From positions 41,067-105,066 of the forward strand of contig JAKSZT010032888.1 of the NCBI GenBank assembly GCA_026826555.1: 64,000 bases of DNA, in the 5' to 3' direction. The position numbers were made by a program, and so were the translations under genes. Under the pieces are notes generated by a model. It searched no databases. It had not been told where the DNA came from and saw nothing but the letters and a program-made list of their open reading frames with translations. Source of the stretch: Tolypeutes matacus. Lineage: Eukaryota > Chordata > Mammalia > Cingulata > Chlamyphoridae. Shown in pieces: positions 43,600 through 56,200 of this stretch (the stretch's first letter is position 1; each line of letters starts with the position of its first letter).

Positions 43600-46500
43600 T
43601 AATTTCCATAGACCCAAAACGTTGCTGTGTTTCCACCACCCAGAGAAGGTGCTAATGGAAGTAATGTGATCAGTGGAGCTTTAGTTCAAGTGCATCTTAC
43701 AGATGGCCCAGTGGCTCCCCAAATCCATTCTGTGGTTATTTCCCTAGTTTCAGAAAGCATAATTGGAACACATTCCAGTTCCAGCACCTGGAGTAATACC
43801 CACATTGATTCTCTCATCTGGGGATTGAGGGCCATGATGGCAGAAAAGGCCAAATGGAAGCCACGGGAACTTCCCCTACCTAACAAAATAATAAACCATA
43901 AGCACTAATACACTCCTGGAGGAATTGCAATGATTAGTGAAACCATCAAGGACTTGCAAGATGCAGGGGTAGTGATTCCCACCACACCCCCATTCAAATT
44001 TCCTGTTTGGTCTGTGCAGAAAACTTATAGATCTTGGAGGATGACATTGAATTAACCAGGTGGTGACTCCAGCTGCAGCTGCTGTTCCAGATGTAGTATC
44101 AATACTTTAGCAAATTAACACATCAACGGGTACCTAGTATGTAGCTATTGGGCTGATAAATACTTTTTCAATAACTATTAGTAAAATCCAGCAGAAACTA
44201 TTTGCTTTCAACTGGGAGGGCCAGCAATTTACCTTCATTCTTGTACCCCAGGCATTTACCAACTCTAAGGCCCAATGGCATCATCTACTCCACAGGGAAC
44301 TTAATATCACACTTTTCCATTACACTGATGGCATTATATTGATTGTACATAGTGGGCAAAAATGTAGTTACCATAGACTTATTGGTACCAAAGGATGGCA
44401 AATAAAACCAACAAAATTTCAGTGAACACAATGAAATTTCTAGGCATTCATTGGTGCAGGGAATTTTGAAATATTCTTGTAATGGCATAAAATAAATAAT
44501 ATTTGTTAACTCATCATCTTTCCTAGTCATAAATTCCTTTTGAGTAACCAACCCAGTTAGCCATGCCTTAGTTAGCCTAACCAGCAGCAACTAGCAAGGC
44601 CTATAACTCCATATGGTTTGGATGATAAGAGCCACCCACCACCTCTCCAAATGGCTCTTGTTTCTTCTGCCCTTCATAGCTTCAAGCAGGACATGTACTT
44701 CAGTATGGCTTGGATGATAAGAGCTTCCCTCAACTTCTCCAAATGGCCCTTGCCACTTCTGCTTTTCATACCAAACAGTTTAAAGCTGCCCTATTCCTCC
44801 TCTCTGGGTCACAGGAAAGGTAATAGCCAGAGATGTAAATTCTTTTTCTCATGGAAGCCAAAGTTAGGAAAGCCCTGGACATCTTCACTGCCCTCATTCT
44901 CCTTCTCTCTCTCCATGCCCTTAGATCTAACCAAGATGTCCATTTATGCATTCTTGGTTGTCTGGCTATCTGGTTTTGCATCTCATCACCACAAGAACTT
45001 CCATATAAAATCCAAAATAATTCCTTCTACAGGAAGGATAAGGTATTGAGTCTGGCCACTCCTATAACTATAAAGAAGGCACAACACTAGTTGACCTTGT
45101 TTGGGTTTTAGGTGATGTATTCCTCATTTAGGTATACTACTCCATTTACTAAGTGGACCAAAAAGTTACTAGTTTTGAGTCAAAAATTGAACAAAGGAAA
45201 CTCTGCAATAAGTCCAGGTTTGAAGGCATGCTGTTGTGTCACTTGGGCTGTATGATCCAGCAGATCCAATGAAACTCCGTATCAAATAGAAATGCTATTT
45301 GCAGCCTTTGGCAGGCACCTATTGAAGAGTCAGAGTACAGACACTTTGGATTTTGGAGTAAATCCCTGGGATAACTATTCTTCTTGGAGAAACAGCTTTT
45401 GGCCTGCTACTTAACCTTAAAAAAGACTGAACACTCAACCATGGTTCACCAAGTTACCATGAGGCGTGACCTGCTTATCATGAACTGGGTATTGTCTGAC
45501 CTACCAAGCCATTAAGTTAGGTATGCATTGCAACAATCCACCATCAAACAGAAATATTATATATGAGATTGGCCTTGAGCAGACCCTGGTGGCACAAAGT
45601 GCTCCAAATGCCCACAGTCCTTACTCCTGCCACATTTTCTACCCATTCTTAGTTTACATAGTGACTGCAACCAGTTGAATTGACTGAGGAAGAGAAATTT
45701 TGGACCTGATTTACAGATGGTTCACATTAATGTAGGAACCACCCATAGAAGAGAGTGGCAGCACTACAGCAACTTTCTGGGATATACATTAATGACAGTA
45801 GTGAAGGGAAATCCTTCCAGTGGGCAGAATTTCAAGAATGCATCTGATCATTCATTTTGCTTTGAAGGAGAAATGAGTGGAATTGAATTTGCATAATAAT
45901 TAATGGGTTGGGTAAATGGTTTGGCTAGCTATTCAGGGAGATGGAAGGAACATGATTGCAAAGTTGACAACAAATAAGTTTGCAGGTGAGATATGTAAGT
46001 AGACCCTTTTTTCACTGAGAGAAAAATATGAAGATATTTTCACCACATTTGCGTGATCACCAGAGGATGACCTCATCAGAGGGAAATTTTAATATCATCT
46101 GGATGGAATGACCCTTTCTGTGCATACTAGCCAGCCTCTTTCCCAAGCAACTTCTGTCATTGCACAATGGGTTCATGAACAAAGTGACCCTGGTGGGAGG
46201 GTTGAGAATTATGAGTGCCCAGTCTTTCAGCTTCAGAGACCAACACTGAGTCTCTGGTATAATACCATTCCCCAAGGGGATCAGCCTGATACCTGATGGC
46301 AGGTTAATTACATAGAACCACTTCCATTATGGAAGGGGCAGTGCTTTGCTCTCACTGGATTAGGCAGTTTACATTCCCTGCATGCAGTGCTTCTGCCAAA
46401 ACTAATATCTGTAGATTTACAGAATGCATTTGCTGGCATCATGCTATTAGATATAGCATTGCTCCTGATTGAGAAACCCACTTCAAAGCAAATAATGTGC

Positions 46501-47240
46501 AGCAATGGGCCCATGCTCATGGAATTCACTGGTTTTACTTACCCTGCTCTTGATCATTCTGAAACAGCTGGATTTACAGAACAGTGGAATGCAGTTTTTA
46601 ACACTCAATTTTGGGGCCAAATGGATGGCAAAATCTTTTAGGACTGTGGTAGTGTTCTCCAGGAGGTAATATTTGCTTTAAATCATATACATTCCCATAG
46701 CCAGGATTCATGCATCCAGAAATTATGAGATGGACATAAGAGTAGCACCACTCACTACTTCCTTCAGTAGTACACTACAAAATTATTTGCTTCTTATCCT
46801 GGCAACCAGGTCAGCTGTAGAGGTCTTAGTTCCAAAAGGAGGAGTACTCCTCCAGTTGACACAATAATGATACCATTGAATTGGAAGTTAAGGCCACCAC
46901 CCAGTCTCTTTGTGTTCCTCATATTTCTGAATCAACATGCAAAGTAGGGAGAAACTATACTGTCTTGAGTGATTGATCCTGTCTACCAAGTAGGAATTGG
47001 ATTAATACCACCCAATTGGGTTAAGGAAGTGTAATTCTGTGGTTAAGGAGCAGTATTAAGGGAATACAGGCTTCCTTAGGGTGTCTTTTAATATAGCATG
47101 CCCTGTGATTAAAATCAATGGAAAATTGCAACAACCTAATCCAGATAGGGCTACTATTTGTCCAGACTCTTCAGGAATTAAGATTTGGGTCACTCCACCA
47201 AGGAAAGAACCAAGATGAACTGAGATGAAGGCTTAGAGTA
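43600..47240 (+). pseudogene. ERV-L pol (RT, RNase H, integrase, dUTPase), broken
   Basis: In a living element pol would copy and integrate the viral genome. A 93-codon frame (43627-43908) covers the segment leading into RT. The next frames contain the RT fingers (near 43990-44060) and palm. At the active site the codons at 44321-44332 read Y-T-D-G, so the second catalytic Asp of YxDD is lost. An RNase H-type T-D-G-S is readable at 45713-45724. The integrase part (about 46100-46740) shows scattered short frames (46108-46296 and 46387-46641). The last portion, 46800-47240, has dUTPase-type wording only in pieces. An 80-bp tandem duplication (44612-44780) and inserted sequence split the region after RT. 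The frames are separated by many stops. Confidence 0.8.
44612..44782 (+). repeat. Two-copy tandem duplication, about 90-bp period
   Basis: 'tatggtttggatgataagagccacccaccacctctccaaatggctcttgtttcttctgcccttcat' (from 44612) is repeated as 'tatggcttggatgataagagcttccctcaacttctccaaatggcccttgccacttctgcttttcat' (from 44703). The copies differ at about 15 positions, so the event is old. Confidence 0.85.
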
Positions 47241-47647
47241 AAGGGTATATGGAATGGGTAGTGGAAGATGGCAGTTATTATCATCTTCCATGAACACATG
47301 ACCAGTTGTAGAAACAAGAGGGGTTACTGTTAAGAGTATTTCTTCCTTATTTTGTTCTAAATATATTGTGTGTGTATCAAATATCTTTATTTTTGCCCCT
47401 TATCCTTTTATTATGTAACATAAATTATATGAATTCTACAAAAATAGTATTTAAGTATGTCAAGAAGACCAGTGACTATCACCCAAGAATCTGTATGTTC
47501 TTCTGTGGAATAAATTAGTGCATTTTTAGTTGTTCAAAGGGCAGGTGTATCATGTAGGTGGAGGTATGACTTTGTTTCTGCCTTCATTTGGTGATTAAGA
47601 ATGGTTTTACAAGATGTACATGACTGCCAAATTGACAAGGGATGGAC

Positions 47648-48101
47648 TGTGATGGTTAATTTCATATGTCAACTTGATTAGGTTAAGGAGTCCAGTTGTT
47701 TGGTCCAGGAAGAATGGCCTGATTTAACATTGTGAAGGTATGTCTTAAATGAATTTGCATCTTTATTTAGTTGATTACAATCAATAATGATTGCATATAA
47801 AATAACCAAAGGAGATTGCTCTCAGCAATGTGGGGGATTTCCTCATCCAAGCAATTGTAAGTCCTAAAGCCAGAACTAAGGGGCTCAGAACTCAGAATAA
47901 TGGATTTTTGTTTTTACCCCAGTCAGCCAGCTTCTACAAAGCCAATTTTACTGTCATCAGAGTTTCCAAAATATGCCCTACTCTGCAGAATTAAGACTTG
48001 CCATTCCCCACAGTCATGTGACCCAATCTCTATAAAAAATCACTTAATATTATACATAAATCCAGTCAGTGTTATTTCTCTGGAGAACCCTGACTAACGC
48101 A
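47648..48101 (+). mobile_element. MLT2-like LTR (3' LTR of the ERV-L)
   Basis: It begins with 'tgtgatggttaatttcatatgtcaacttgatt' and ends with 'tggagaaccctgactaacgca', the conserved 5' TG and 3' CA ends and flanking phrases of MLT2-type ERV-L LTRs. Length about 454 bp. It directly follows the dUTPase-side sequence, in the same orientation, as a 3' LTR should. Confidence 0.88.
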
Positions 48102-49540
48102 CGTTGTATCCCAAAATTGTTTTGTGACTAATCTTAGCAAGGCTTCTTTTTCCTGAAGTGTACCAGCAGTCTTTACAAACAGAAGCTTCTTCCTCCTTCA
48201 GTGTCTTTTCCCCTGCTGTGCTTCTGTTCTATATTTACTAACCTCATTTTTGACTCATAGTCTACTATGTTTACATTGGCCCTTCGTATTCTACTATACC
48301 TATTAAGAATTTCCTAGAGAGAACCACTTCAAAAAACCATAATTCCCCTTTTAACTGATGCTATGAGAAAGAAAAATTATTTCTTGGATAATTATATATT
48401 TCATTGATTATAGCACACAATTGTCATAGCATTTTATTAAGGTTTTGTATTATATTACCAAATAAACTGAATTTTTCTCAGGAAGATGGTGTCCATCAGG
48501 AGCTTAATGCAAAAGGTTAAATGTTATAACTTTAAACATTAAATAAATATTTAAATAAAACTGTGGGATAAAAATCAAGTTATAAAGTAATAAAGAACTT
48601 ACAGCATTTATTTAGGGGAATCGCAAAGATCAAAATAGCCTAAAATGTTAAAAGTATCAGTGGAAAGAGGAGAGAGAAATTATTTCTTTTTCCTGAATTT
48701 TCTAACATTTTGAAGATTTAGTAGTACTATGATGACTGAAAAAGTATTTTGAAAATATGTATATATAGTATGAACCCAATTTTCTTTATATAAAATGTGT
48801 ACATATAAAATACATTAAAAGTATATGTATCTAGTTGTAGGGACAGTACATTTTATATGCATTTTAACTAATATTTTTAAAAGGAGCCAGAATAGAAAAA
48901 CATACTTTTTTTTCACTTTAGAGAGTAGAAAATCCATGAGAGCAAATATCATTTCTGGATGAGGAGTGAAGATAGAAAGATCCAGAGGCAGGGACCCTGA
49001 GAAGTCTGCAGGGAGAAAGGGGTAGAAACACCGAGGATATCCCAGGGAAGAAACTCTTCTTTGTAAAAAGGAAGAACAGCTTTGAAAATACTACCAAGAC
49101 AGGAGGAAGCATCTAAAAGAAAAGCATAATAATACCTAAAATGTTTCCCTAGGTTTTTAGGGAATTGACTGGAGAGTAAATACAAACAAACAGAAAACAA
49201 CTTAGAATTACTTTCAGGTTAATTCTTTAAAGGCATATCAAAGTTCACATCTTGGATTGCTTCAGTGACTTGGATAATTGTTTTAGACTTGTCTTGCATA
49301 TTTCTTATTCCATTAAATTATGAAATAAAATATATGCAGAAAAGTGAAGGAAAAAAAAAGAGAGTTACAGTTAATATATCCTGAAACTCCACTTAAATCA
49401 AGAAGCAGATCCCTGCCATAATCTCCAAAGCCTATGTTATGGCCCTTTCTGAATGAAATCTTTCCCTGCTTGAATTAGCTATTCCTCTGGCTTTTATGAA
49501 TAACCTATTCTTCACCTGGTGACCTTACACAGCATTTTAC
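48102..49540. other. No recognised feature
   Basis: AT-rich, no gene. Short open frames on the minus strand near 48918-49200 show no motif. Confidence 0.45.
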
Positions 49541-49544
49541 CATG

Positions 49545-49655
49545 GAAGTTCTTATTGGCTATTTCATTGGGTAACTGAGTATTGAATGAGATTATTTGGT
49601 GTTTGGACAACACAGTAAGTGCTCAAATGTGTTTGCTATTACTTACTCTGCTCAT
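49545..49655 (+). repeat. MIR/L2-type 3' fragment
   Basis: 'aacacagtaagtgctcaaatgtgtttgctatt' corresponds to the MIR 3' end 'cacatagtaagcgctcaataaatgttggttatt'. Short and diverged. Confidence 0.5.
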
Positions 49656-50040
49656 GCAGCACATTGGAAGTCAGTTTCCAACTTTGGATGCATTGTGAAA
49701 AAAGAAGCAAAGGAAAAGGGGATGTATAGAAATGATTAAGAGCAGAAGAGAGATAAAATAATATTCAGCCGTATATGTATATATTTTTTCAAATTCTTCT
49801 GATGGGTGTTTACTAAGTCCACAGAGGGTATACGTTTATCATTTTTCAGGAAATCTACTTAAATAATAAATACAAATAAACAAAACATATTTTAATCCTC
49901 TTAGAGAACACAATGAGGCCACATTTAGAGAAGAGATGAAACTAACATGACGTCCAAGACTTTTCTTTGCTCCTCAGTCAGTTTAAAGAGATTATAGAAA
50001 GGAAAAGGCCCTCAAAACAAAAGCCCCCAAAATTTGCTGT

Positions 50041-50043
<3 letters not shown>

Positions 50044-50073
<30 letters not shown>
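50044..50073. repeat. Poly(A) run, 30 bp
   Basis: An uninterrupted A30. No SINE or LINE body is recognised immediately upstream, so it is either an isolated mononucleotide microsatellite or the tail of something too diverged to see. Confidence 0.95.
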
Positions 50074-50075
<2 letters not shown>

Positions 50076-53000
50076 TTCATAATGACCAGGAACATTCAAT
50101 CATTGGGACCCAGGAAAAATTTCTAATGACTAAGATGCATGATGCATGAATCCACACAGCTGGGCTAATAGAGGCATGCATACTGTTTATAATCCAGATT
50201 CTATCCTAGCTCTGCTGGATCTAATAATGTGGATATAAAGGAAATGCACCAGGTGAGTTACTTATTTGGGAAGGTAATTCCAAACAACATGCAAGGAAAA
50301 GTCAATGCCATTGAACAATAAAAATATAGTTTTACAATTTATACTTTACCCAGTATTAAGTTAATCATATGAGTTTGACCCCTCTGGGAATAATTTTAGT
50401 ATGAAATTCAGATCTTTATTTGACTCATTTGAATATTAAAATTATTTTACTTGCCTTCAAACTGTTGCTCAGAGAATATAACATCCCATTTTTTGTGGGA
50501 ACATGCTGAGAGACAGGTACTAGTCCATGGTTTACTTTTACAAAAAGTCAGAGAAATTAGAAAGTGCACTTTATCAATAGCACTACCAGTGAGGGAAATA
50601 TGAATTCAAGAATCTGAAATTAAATAATCTGAGCAGTAGGAGAATAACCAGCATTTCAGTGAGGAAAGTGTAAGAATGGTCCCAAAACAATTGAAGCAGA
50701 AGCTGAAGAACCTGTGTGGTGAATTATGTTCCTTCCTTTCCAATATCTGGCCTGTATGTGTGATATATACTGAATTTATTTTTTACTTCTTGGTTTAGTT
50801 AATGGAACTCAAAATAGTTTAATAGTTTCTGATTTTCATTGAGTTATTTATGTTGAGATCAAGACAGCAATAAATTCAAGGAGTTGCTCATGTAGTGTTT
50901 GATGAGATATTCTAAACAGACATGCAGAACAGTCAGTGACAGGGAAATGATGCTTAGCAGTCTGGAAAATTCATTTAAGAAAAAAACATTCTTAAGACTG
51001 ACTAGAAATTCAATGAAGAATTGATTAAGAAAAAGTGAATTCATATGTTACCAGAGTATTGAAAAGACCTAAATGGAAAGAATAAATAAGCTCCCAATAG
51101 CACTGACTACCACGATTGCCAAACCCCAATGCCTACATTCCCAGGAAAAACCCACCCCCAGGAATGAAAGAGCAATGTTCATGTTTGAAAATATAAGATT
51201 CATTGCTTTCTGTTTAGGTATGTTATCTGTACCTGAACTCTTTGTAGGTTGGCTATATACATAGAAGACAGGAAAAGGGTGAGTTTGCAATTTTTGACAT
51301 TGCAAACATTTACATTTTTATAGACTTAGAGAATTTGGGTTCATTTTTTATCTCATTTTCCATCTACATGTCAAAATTGAAATGGCTGAAATAGTAAGGT
51401 GTCAATAATTGTGAAGAGTACACTGTTTTGCATGAAAAATAAGGTATTATGAAAAATTGGGGGCTTAAACATGAAATGTTTTTGCTTTGTACCATATCTT
51501 TTCTGATTATGAATTTGGATTCTGGAATAAAAAACTGTGGTTTCAAGTTCTGGCTTGTTAAGTACTAGTTAGGTATTCTGTATGTAATTAACTCAGGAAA
51601 ACCACAAGTAATTTTAACTCTATAAAGTAGTATTACTCTTGTATGAACAGCAAACTGAACATAATAATCTATCCATTTATATAATATTTTATTCTTCTCA
51701 AAGATTTCCCCTATCTAATCTTAAATTTGAAACTCAGAACTCACTCACTGATTTAGTTAAAGGAGAAACATTATCTCTACATTTTGGATGAAGAAATCAT
51801 TGTTGAAAGAAATGAGGTCACTTGCAATGTTGACAACTAAAATTGATGGCAGTGTCAAAAGTAGAAAGTAGGGATCCTCTCCAATCTACAATTAAAGAGC
51901 TAGAAAATAGGCGGCATTTTATATATGGTGAATTATTAGTTTAAGGAGAGAGTGAAATCAAAAGGGAAGAATTCCAATGAGGGAAATAAAGCATCATCTG
52001 TAGCTTTGGCATTGGAGAAAACTGGGTTTCATATACCTATTTATAAAAATTGTTTTGTTATAACATCAGAACAATTTAATTAGTAGGGTTAGTAACTTTG
52101 TAGCAATAAATGCAGACAGGATGCATGTCCAGTTTTTCCTGAGTACTTTACTAACCTCAGTTTTTCAGAAGCTTAATTTCATAAGTGAACCATAATTTTC
52201 TGAAAAATTATTCCTTCCTTCATGAATTTCACAAAAATCAATTTAAAAAGTCTCATTCATTTGAAATCTGATGAATGATATGGAACAAAGGACTCATAAC
52301 GTTTTACTTCCATAATAGAAAGTTATTATTTGAAATATTTGCAACGGCTGGAAGAGTAAAAGTGCAAATTTCAAAAGAAACAAAAATTAGCATTTTTAGA
52401 GAAAATGTAATTTATATTATATACGTGAAAAGTTATTTCTTCCTATTGTAATGCAATATGTATTTCTTCTAGTTTGGTTTGATTTTTAGTTACCATTTTT
52501 CATTTTAACTTGGGAGGTAGGGAATATAGGGAAAGAAATTCATCATTGTTTGTTTTATTCCCATGCATATAACTAAAATAATGTTATTATTTATATCCAT
52601 TCAAACCAATAAGAAATTAATTTAAGTTTTCTAAACCAGTATTTTAAATACTACTTTAAAATAAAATAGTCTTTTCACTTATAAGTAAGGAAATATTTAC
52701 ATAGCATAATTGGAGGTATACTGAGAAATCTTACTCCCAATAGTTTATCTTTCAGATAAAAAAATTAATTTGAATTGTACACTTTTAAGATTTAGAATTA
52801 TTTTTTTAAGGTTCCATCTTTGTTGCAATGGAGTTTTTTATTTTGAAGTTGACAATGGTCAAGTTAATATATAAAAGATAGTTTTGAGGAGGGAATTTAA
52901 AAATGAATTGATGAAAAAAGACAGCTACAAGATTAGAGCAGAAAAATATATCACCAATTTTAATGAAAAAACTAACGAACACATTAATGATGTGTTTTGG

Positions 53001-53095
53001 TGGTCAAAATTTACAGTGAAAACAATTGTGCCACGTGTTTTGTGGTTAATAAAACATTTAAAAAGACTTATGCTTAACATTTTTATAGTACTGTA
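50074..53095. other. About 3 kb without recognised gene or repeat
   Basis: AT-rich DNA with stops in all frames. Small open frames such as 51073-51264 have no recognisable motif. It forms the left flank of the second duplication copy. Confidence 0.5.
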
Positions 53096-53109
53096 AAATA
53101 ATGACTAAA

Positions 53110-54066
53110 TAAATAAATTCATTTCTGCTATAAAATGTCAACATTTTAATTTCACAAATCATTAAGAAAAAGGTCAACAAACAATAAAAAAATAAGTCAA
53201 GCCAATTGCACTTGCTTCCTGAGGAGAGATTTTTATTCAACTTACTAAATATATCATATCATTATATTTATCTTTCATTTTACTTTCCACCACATTCTAC
53301 AACTATTTTGAGGTATATATTCCACTACTGACCACCATTAAAACTTTATCTTTGCTTCTACATCTTAAAAAAAAAATTGTATAACTTTTACTTGCACATT
53401 TAACAAATTTTGAGTTTGAAAGGACCTAGAGTTAACCTCTCCTTATGTAATTAATTGTATATTTCATTGGAGTTGAAAAGCGTTTGCCACCTAATAACAT
53501 TTTAAATGATTTTAACTACTAATTGAATGCATTAATTTCAAGTAATGTCAAAATTGAACATAATGTTCTGAAAGATTTATGGAAACCATCATGACATTAA
53601 TCAGAAAAGATACTTTTGTTTAGTATCAGATTTGCATTTACTGAAGCACTGGAGTTATGGCAATTAAATATAATTTTATGATATGTGTGTTATAAATATC
53701 TCTATAACCATTTTTGACATTGACATTAATTTTGTATTTTCAGGTGCTGTTAAGCATTTTCATTGCACTGGACCATGGAACATAAGAATAATGTTATTGT
53801 ATTTATTCTCTTGAGACTTTGCCAAAACAAGGACATTGAAATATTGTGTTTGGTATTATTTTTATTTTGTTACATTGCTATTTGTATGGGAAACTTGCTC
53901 ATAATGATTTCTGTTTCATGCAGTCCTTTAATTGACCAGCCCATGTATTTCTTCCTTAATTACCTATCACTCTCTGACCTTTGCTACACTTCCTCAGTAA
54001 CACCCAAACTAATGACAGACTTAGTAGCAGAAAGGAAGACTATTTCTTATAATAACTGCATGGCAC
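53110..54066 (+). repeat. Segmental duplication, copy 2 of 2 (contains OR4-like gene start)
   Basis: Paralogue of 30790-32004. The alignment covers about 660 bp upstream of the OR ATG and about 290 bp of the OR exon. Here the OR exon continues to its end, whereas copy 1 stops at 32004, and here no SINE is present at the position matching 31374-31552 ('agtatcagatttgcatttactgaagcactgg'). Copy 2 is thus the more complete version. Confidence 0.85.
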
Positions 54067-54681
54067 AGCTCTTTTCCACACATTTCTTTGGAGGCATCGA
54101 GATATTTATCCTCACAGGGATGGCCGATGACCACTAGGTGGCCATCTGCAAGCCCCTGCCCTACACTGTCATCTGAGCAGGCAGAGGTGTCACACTATCA
54201 TCATAGCTTGTTATGTTGAGGGATTTATACACTCACCATCTTCTTACCCTTCTGTGGTCCCAATGAGCTAGATCGCCACTTTTGTGATGTATATCCTTTG
54301 CTGAAACTGGCCTGCACTGATACATACAGTGTTGTTCTCTTGGTAATAGTCAATCCAGGTCTTGTTGCTTTGGTAACTTTTGTGATTTTGATGTCATCTT
54401 ACTTTCTGATATTATACACCATCAGGGCTTACCATGCACAAAGCCGTAGCAAAGCTATTCCCATTTGGAGTTCTCACATAACAGTTTTGATTCTGTTCTT
54501 TGTGCCTGTTTTCTTTGTTTATATTAGACCACCCTAACTTTTCCAGAAGATAGTGTTTGCTGTTTTCTACACCATCATTGTTCCTATGTTCAATCCTCTG
54601 GTTTACACTCTTAGAAACTTGGTGATGAAGAATGCCTTGAGGAAACTGTGGTGTTGTCAATGTTTTCAGAAAGGGCATTAG
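53775..54681 (+). pseudogene. Olfactory receptor pseudogene, OR4 family (OR4P/OR4C-like)
   Basis: A full-span odorant receptor exon. The ATG at 53775 is chosen because M-E-H-K-N-N is the usual OR4 start. Then come TM1 '[20 protein letters not shown]', '[20 protein letters not shown]', '[20 protein letters not shown]' and '[14 protein letters not shown]' followed by TAG at 54136-54138, where MAYDRY should be; V-A-I-C-K-P-L follows. A TGA replaces the residue after 'PYTVI'. A frameshift near 54185 and a loss of about 20 nt near 54232 (between F-I-H-S and [10 protein letters not shown]) change frame again. TM5-TM7 read '[20 protein letters not shown]', '[20 protein letters not shown]', then TAA near 54535, and '[20 protein letters not shown]' to TAG at 54679-54681. 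At least five lesions. Confidence 0.93.
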
Positions 54682-55435
54682 TTTATAGAAAGGATATTTT
54701 GGAGTTTCTCCCTAGGCCTTGTGAAATAGACATCTATTCAACTCCAAGTCTCAAAATTCATCTGGTGTGATATGTAATGTGCAATCTTTAGCATTTGTCC
54801 AAACCTGTTAATGGTTGGTCAATTTTGATTTATTTCCTCATGTTCATTGTTCCTCCATTCTCCTCATATTCCTTTATCAAGTCATCCTTATCCTTACTTC
54901 AACATTTTATTTTGGCAGTTTAAGGAAATCTTTTTCTTCCCTCTTTCATCTCTTTTGGCAAAAGTAACATTATGCCTTCTGGTAGAATAGAAATATAGCT
55001 TTTAGAATCTGTGTCCCAGTACACAATAAAATGATTAAAAGGGTGAACTTTTTGAGCATAGACCAGTAGATAAATGAGTGGGACATTTAACCCCTTTGGC
55101 TACTAAACATTTGTGAACACTTTTCTATACACTTTAGAATTCATTAATTAAACAAAAACATTTTTCTGTTTCTATTAAACAAGATGCACATACACACATA
55201 TATGCGTATATAAATTTAATAAAGAACAAAAAATGAATTGCTACAACTGTCCTTGTTACTGTAATTGGTCATGTAGTAAATCTTTATAACTTACATTATT
55301 TATAGCTTTATTTTTCCATTACCTTTTGCCATTTGTCTTGAAATTTTTAAGAGACATTTTAAAGATTTCTATGGATTGAAGATATTATTCACCTGTGCCC
55401 TCATTGTGATGCAACCAACAAATTTCCTGTAATTG
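54682..55435. other. No recognised feature
   Basis: Downstream flank of the OR pseudogene, AT-rich, nothing recognised. Confidence 0.45.
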
Positions 55436-55439
55436 TTAG

Positions 55440-56200
55440 TAACAATGAACACAACCCCTTCTTTTCTGTTGGTTTAATAGAGATATGAGGAATCCCAAAT
55501 ATCCAGTTGGTATTTTCAATGACCAGTTCAATAAAATCACTGCTGTGTTCCCTAATGATAGTTTAACCTCTTTATATCTAAGACCTACAATTTGCTAAGC
55601 TAGAAATGGTGGGACAGGAAGCAAAATTTTTCTAAGTGGAGTTTTAGTTTGGTAGTAAAAGGAGCTACTTGCACTTATATCCCTTGATATCCATAACAGT
55701 TTATTCTGGCTGTGGAAGAAACAGCATTATATACTGGTCAATTTTCCTTAAAAATTAAGCCCCAGATTTTCAAGATGTTATCTTTAATGTTTAGTAAAGC
55801 ATTTCACCATTCTATTACACAATTTACTACAGAGTAATGAGTACATGGTAAAGAAAGTGAATTCCTTGATATTGTGTGCACTGCTACATTTCTTTTACTA
55901 TGAAATGAGATACTTTATCAGACCCAGTGCTGTGTTAATAACAAGATGATGAATAAGGCATTCCATAAATTCATGGATTTTGCTGTAATAACTTGCATCT
56001 GACAAGATCTTTTAACAAGGACATGCAGGAAAACTGGGGTATGCAGTGGAAGTAGACTTACTCTTTGAAGCATCACAGTGTCAACAAAGTAACCTAGGCT
56101 GGAGTAGCCAAGATACCAGAGAAGAGAAAAGTATGCATAAGTGAGGCTAATATTCAGTGTTGCCTTGTACTTAAGTCATTGGATGATTTTCAAGCATCAG
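55440..56200 (-). mobile_element. Probable ERV pol (integrase-side) remnant, antisense
   Basis: Phrases such as 'ggagttttagtttggtagtaaaaggagctacttgcacttatatcccttgatatccataaca', 'gtttagtaaagcatttcaccattctatta' and 'gatactttatcagacccagtgctgtgttaataacaagatgatgaataaggcattccataaattca' correspond to the antisense of an integrase-region sequence common in mammalian class III-type ERVs. All frames contain stops. The family is not certain, and the boundaries are approximate. Confidence 0.45.

Larger units (their letters stand above)
42900..48101 (+). mobile_element. ERV-L (class III endogenous retrovirus) remnant
   Basis: An old, 5'-incomplete provirus. The order along the plus strand is: probable gag/protease-side sequence (about 42900-43600, low confidence), reverse transcriptase (43600-44480), connection/RNase H (about 45170-46020), integrase (about 46040-46740), a dUTPase-like segment (about 46800-47240) and a 3' LTR (47648-48101). 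A dUTPase after the integrase is the hallmark of the ERV-L group, and the LTR is of MLT2 type. No env-like region and no 5' LTR were found. Frequent stops and frameshifts in every domain; not capable of expression. Confidence 0.85.

Noticed and set aside
43686..43886. Minus-strand 66-codon frame in the ERV-L.
   Set aside because: It is the antisense shadow of the pol frame at 43627-43908.
49967..50149. A 60-codon frame containing a poly-Lys run.
   Set aside because: The Lys run is the translated A30 at 50044-50073. Nothing else supports a gene.
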